DNA of 64,000 nucleotides. Origin: Thalassobius sp049116315 (GTDB lineage Bacteria > Pseudomonadota > Alphaproteobacteria > Rhodobacterales > Rhodobacteraceae). The translations under genes and the position numbers were made by a program. The notes under the pieces are model-generated. The model worked only from the letters and a program-made list of their open reading frames with translations, searched no databases and was not told the origin of the DNA. Positions 62,104 through 64,000 of this stretch are shown piece by piece (position 1 is the first letter of the stretch; each line of letters begins with the position of its first letter). The DNA is taken from NCBI GenBank assembly GCA_049116315.1, contig JAGDZD010000002.1, positions 124,001-188,000 on the forward strand, in the 5' to 3' direction.

Positions 62104-62610
62104 ATGATGTGGATCCAAACGCTCACCTGTGCTGCGGCACTCTCGGTTACTATGATCGGTTCGGCCATGGCGGATAGCGCTGCGTCGGCAGTGCTAAGCG
62201 TCAGTGGGGCGTTGACAGGGGCCAACGCGGGGCAAACCGTTGCCTATGATCTTGATATGCTGCGCGCCATGCCGGTGGTGGAAATCAAAACGGAAACCAT
62301 TTGGACCGAGGGTGAGAACACGTTCACCGGTGTTTCCATGCACAGTTTGATGGATCAGTTGGGGGTCACCGCAGGCACGCTGGAGATGATTGCCTTGAAC
62401 GATTACGCGGTGGAGATGCCGTTAACGGACGCCGTGCCGGGGGGCGCGGTGCTGGTTTATGAAATGAACGGCGAAGAGATGTCGGTGCGCGACAAGGGGC
62501 CTCTTTGGGTGCTGTACCCGTTTGACAGCAATCCAGAATTTCAAGCCGAGGAGTATTATTCTCGTAGCATATGGCAGCTGGACCGTATTAACGTCAAAGG
62601 CGAAGGTTAA
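62104..62610 (+). CDS. exported sulfite-oxidase-fold (molybdopterin-binding-like) small protein
   Basis: A 168-residue periplasmic protein: MMWIQTLTCAAALSVTMIGSAMA is the signal peptide. The rest fits the small SUOX-fold family: LSVSGAL, YDLDMLRAMPVVEIKTETIW, TGVSMHSLMDQLGV, ALNDYAVEMPLTDAVPGGAV, GPLWVLYPFD and RSIWQLDRINV. Families of this size usually lack the Mo-ligating cysteine, and none is visible here after the signal peptide. It may be a sensor for the kinase 12 bases downstream. The ATG at 62104 has AGAGG six bases upstream; 62098 would overlap that site. Confidence 0.82.
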   Translation: MMWIQTLTCAAALSVTMIGSAMADSAASAVLSVSGALTGANAGQTVAYDLDMLRAMPVVEIKTETIWTEGENTFTGVSMHSLMDQLGVTAGTLEMIALNDYAVEMPLTDAVPGGAVLVYEMNGEEMSVRDKGPLWVLYPFDSNPEFQAEEYYSRSIWQLDRINVKGEG

Positions 62611-62622
62611 ATTGGCAAACAG

Positions 62623-64000
62623 GTGATCAATTTGCGCACAATGACGACGTTTGGTTGGGCTCGCGCCAGTGTTTTGGTCGCATTGTTGCTGTTTTTGTTG
62701 GGGCAAACCGCGCTTTTGACCCGCGAGGTGTCCATTGATTTGCGCGATTTGGCCACCGCGCCGACGGACAATGTGCAATGGACGTTGTCTCAACTCGAGG
62801 TGGAGTTGGCCCGCGCAGCTGCGGCCATGACCCAAGCGCAATCGGGCACGCCGGACGGTTTGGCCGATGTGCGTAAACGGTTTGACATTTTTTACAGCCG
62901 CGTCGTGACCCTAGAGCGGGGTGCCAATTTTGCAGAACTGCGCGATATTGCCGTCAATCAAAGCCATCTCAAGGATCTACGGGCTTATCTGGATCGCTCG
63001 GCCACCGTCATAGACGGCCCCGAGGTCGAGCTGATCGCCTACCTGCCACAGCTGATAGAGGACACCCGCGCGCAAGAGGGTGGGGTGCGGGCATTGACCC
63101 TAAGCGGTGTGGCGATTTTTGCCCGTCAATCCGATCAGGCCCGATCGCATGTTCATGGCACTATGACCAAAATGGCCTTTTCCGGTGTCGGTCTAATTCT
63201 TGCGCTGGGCGGTTTGATCTTGGTCTTGCTGCAGCTTTTGCGCAAAGGCGACCGCGCGGCCACTGAAAAGGCTTTGGCGCAATCTCGGCTCGAAGCGATG
63301 GTGGCCTCCTCTTTGGATGCAATTTTGGTGCTTGATACCGATGGGCATATCCTTGAATTCAACGGCGCCGCCGAAGAGGTGTTCGGCTATGCCCGCGAAG
63401 AAGCATTGGGACAAGAGATGTCCCAGCTTATCGTGCCAGACCATCTTAGAGAGGCGCATCGCGCTGGAATGAAGCGCTATCTTGAGACCAAAGAAAAGCG
63501 GGTGATCGACGCGGGCCGACTGCATCTCGAAGCGGTTCGAAAATCGGGGGAACATTTCCCCGTTGAGGTGTCTATCACCACCGCCATTGCCGATGGCAAA
63601 ACGGTGTTCGTCTCGTTTTTGCGCGACATTGCCCAACAGGTCGAGGCTGAGGCCGCCCTGAAACGCGCCCGTGACGAAGCCCGCGCCGGAGAAAAAGCCA
63701 AATCAGATCTTTTGACCGTTATGAGCCATGAGATGCGCACGCCTTTGAACGGGATTTTGGGTTCTGTTGAATTGATCAAACGCGATCCATTGACACCGCG
63801 CCAGACCCGCAACTTAGAGGCCGCGCGCACCTCGGGCAATCTGCTGCTGAGCCACGTGAACGACGTGTTGGACCTGTCGCGCATCGATGCGGATGCAGTT
63901 CAGCCCAAATTCGCCCCCTTTGATTTGTTGGCCATGCTCCAAGAGCTCCAAGAGGCGCAATACGCCCCTGCCAAGGCGCTGGGCAACACCATCACATTGG
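62623..64000 (+). CDS. PAS/HisKA sensor histidine kinase, 3' part missing
   Basis: At least 459 residues, cut by the right edge. Two membrane helices (about 10-30 and 186-206) flank a periplasmic helical domain that could contact the exported protein encoded next to it. Then come a PAS domain (about 225-345; DAILVLDTDGHILEFNGAAE, FGYAREEALGQEM) and the dimerisation/phosphoacceptor helix TVMSHEMRTPLNGILGSVEL with His369. The ATPase and any receiver domain lie outside. The start is uncertain: GTG 62623 or ATG 62641. Confidence 0.88.
   Translation, partial: MINLRTMTTFGWARASVLVALLLFLLGQTALLTREVSIDLRDLATAPTDNVQWTLSQLEVELARAAAAMTQAQSGTPDGLADVRKRFDIFYSRVVTLERGANFAELRDIAVNQSHLKDLRAYLDRSATVIDGPEVELIAYLPQLIEDTRAQEGGVRALTLSGVAIFARQSDQARSHVHGTMTKMAFSGVGLILALGGLILVLLQLLRKGDRAATEKALAQSRLEAMVASSLDAILVLDTDGHILEFNGAAEEVFGYAREEALGQEMSQLIVPDHLREAHRAGMKRYLETKEKRVIDAGRLHLEAVRKSGEHFPVEVSITTAIADGKTVFVSFLRDIAQQVEAEAALKRARDEARAGEKAKSDLLTVMSHEMRTPLNGILGSVELIKRDPLTPRQTRNLEAARTSGNLLLSHVNDVLDLSRIDADAVQPKFAPFDLLAMLQELQEAQYAPAKALGNTITL

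Overview
The window looks like chromosomal DNA from a marine Roseobacter-group alphaproteobacterium (Rhodobacteraceae). The evidence is the protein repertoire and order (ftsY beside a DMT exporter and yciB, glyQ and glyS split by a small membrane protein, a SAM-II riboswitch on metZ, FolE2, several TRAP and GntR systems) and moderately high GC. I see no rRNA, tRNA, insertion sequence, prophage or CRISPR array. Everything rests on reading the sequence; no database search was run.

Layout. 1-800: the start of an AlkB-like membrane hydroxylase and a small exported protein. 1.2-10.5 kb: housekeeping genes (ftsY, DMT exporter, yciB, GST, riboswitch-controlled metZ, folE2, trkH). 10.6-19.7 kb: an exported trypsin-fold protein whose catalytic triad is lost, glyQ/DUF/glyS, a PPDK-like protein with an unusual N-terminal half, and a SleB-type hydrolase. 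19.8-28.5 kb: folB (with a long C-terminal extension) and folP, a DMT exporter, hemerythrin, ilvC with a divergent Lrp gene, a second Lrp gene with a class V aminotransferase, and a UbiH-type hydroxylase. 28.6-43.2 kb: HAD phosphatase, GntR, a GT2 synthase with an MshEN-like N-terminus, carA, yqeY, several small genes, ctaD, cytochrome c, argC, lipB, an UPF0303 protein and mgsA.

43.3-53.4 kb is a coherent catabolic island. A left operon (YciI-like protein, malonyl-CoA decarboxylase, malonyl-CoA synthetase) diverges from a right operon (FAH hydrolase, RutE-like reductase, OsmC, TRAP DctPQM, intradiol ring-cleavage dioxygenase). A GntR/FCD regulator closes the island. The set suggests uptake of an organic acid, ring cleavage, and channelling of a C3 malonate-type product to acetyl-CoA.

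53.6-64 kb is the most striking region. It holds an Alg44-like co-polymerase, an Alg8-like polymannuronate-type synthase, an AlgD-like GDP-mannose dehydrogenase and a large RTX calcium-binding secreted protein. These are followed by a NarL-type response regulator, a small sulfite-oxidase-fold periplasmic protein and a PAS/HisKA sensor kinase cut by the window end. The usual alginate export and modification genes are absent, and the Alg44-like protein lacks the c-di-GMP-binding residues. An inverted repeat plus TCCTATCC box occurs upstream of both the alg44-alg8 pair and the sensor operon, suggesting that the two-component system controls an alginate-like exopolysaccharide. I regard this as the best candidate for an undescribed system.
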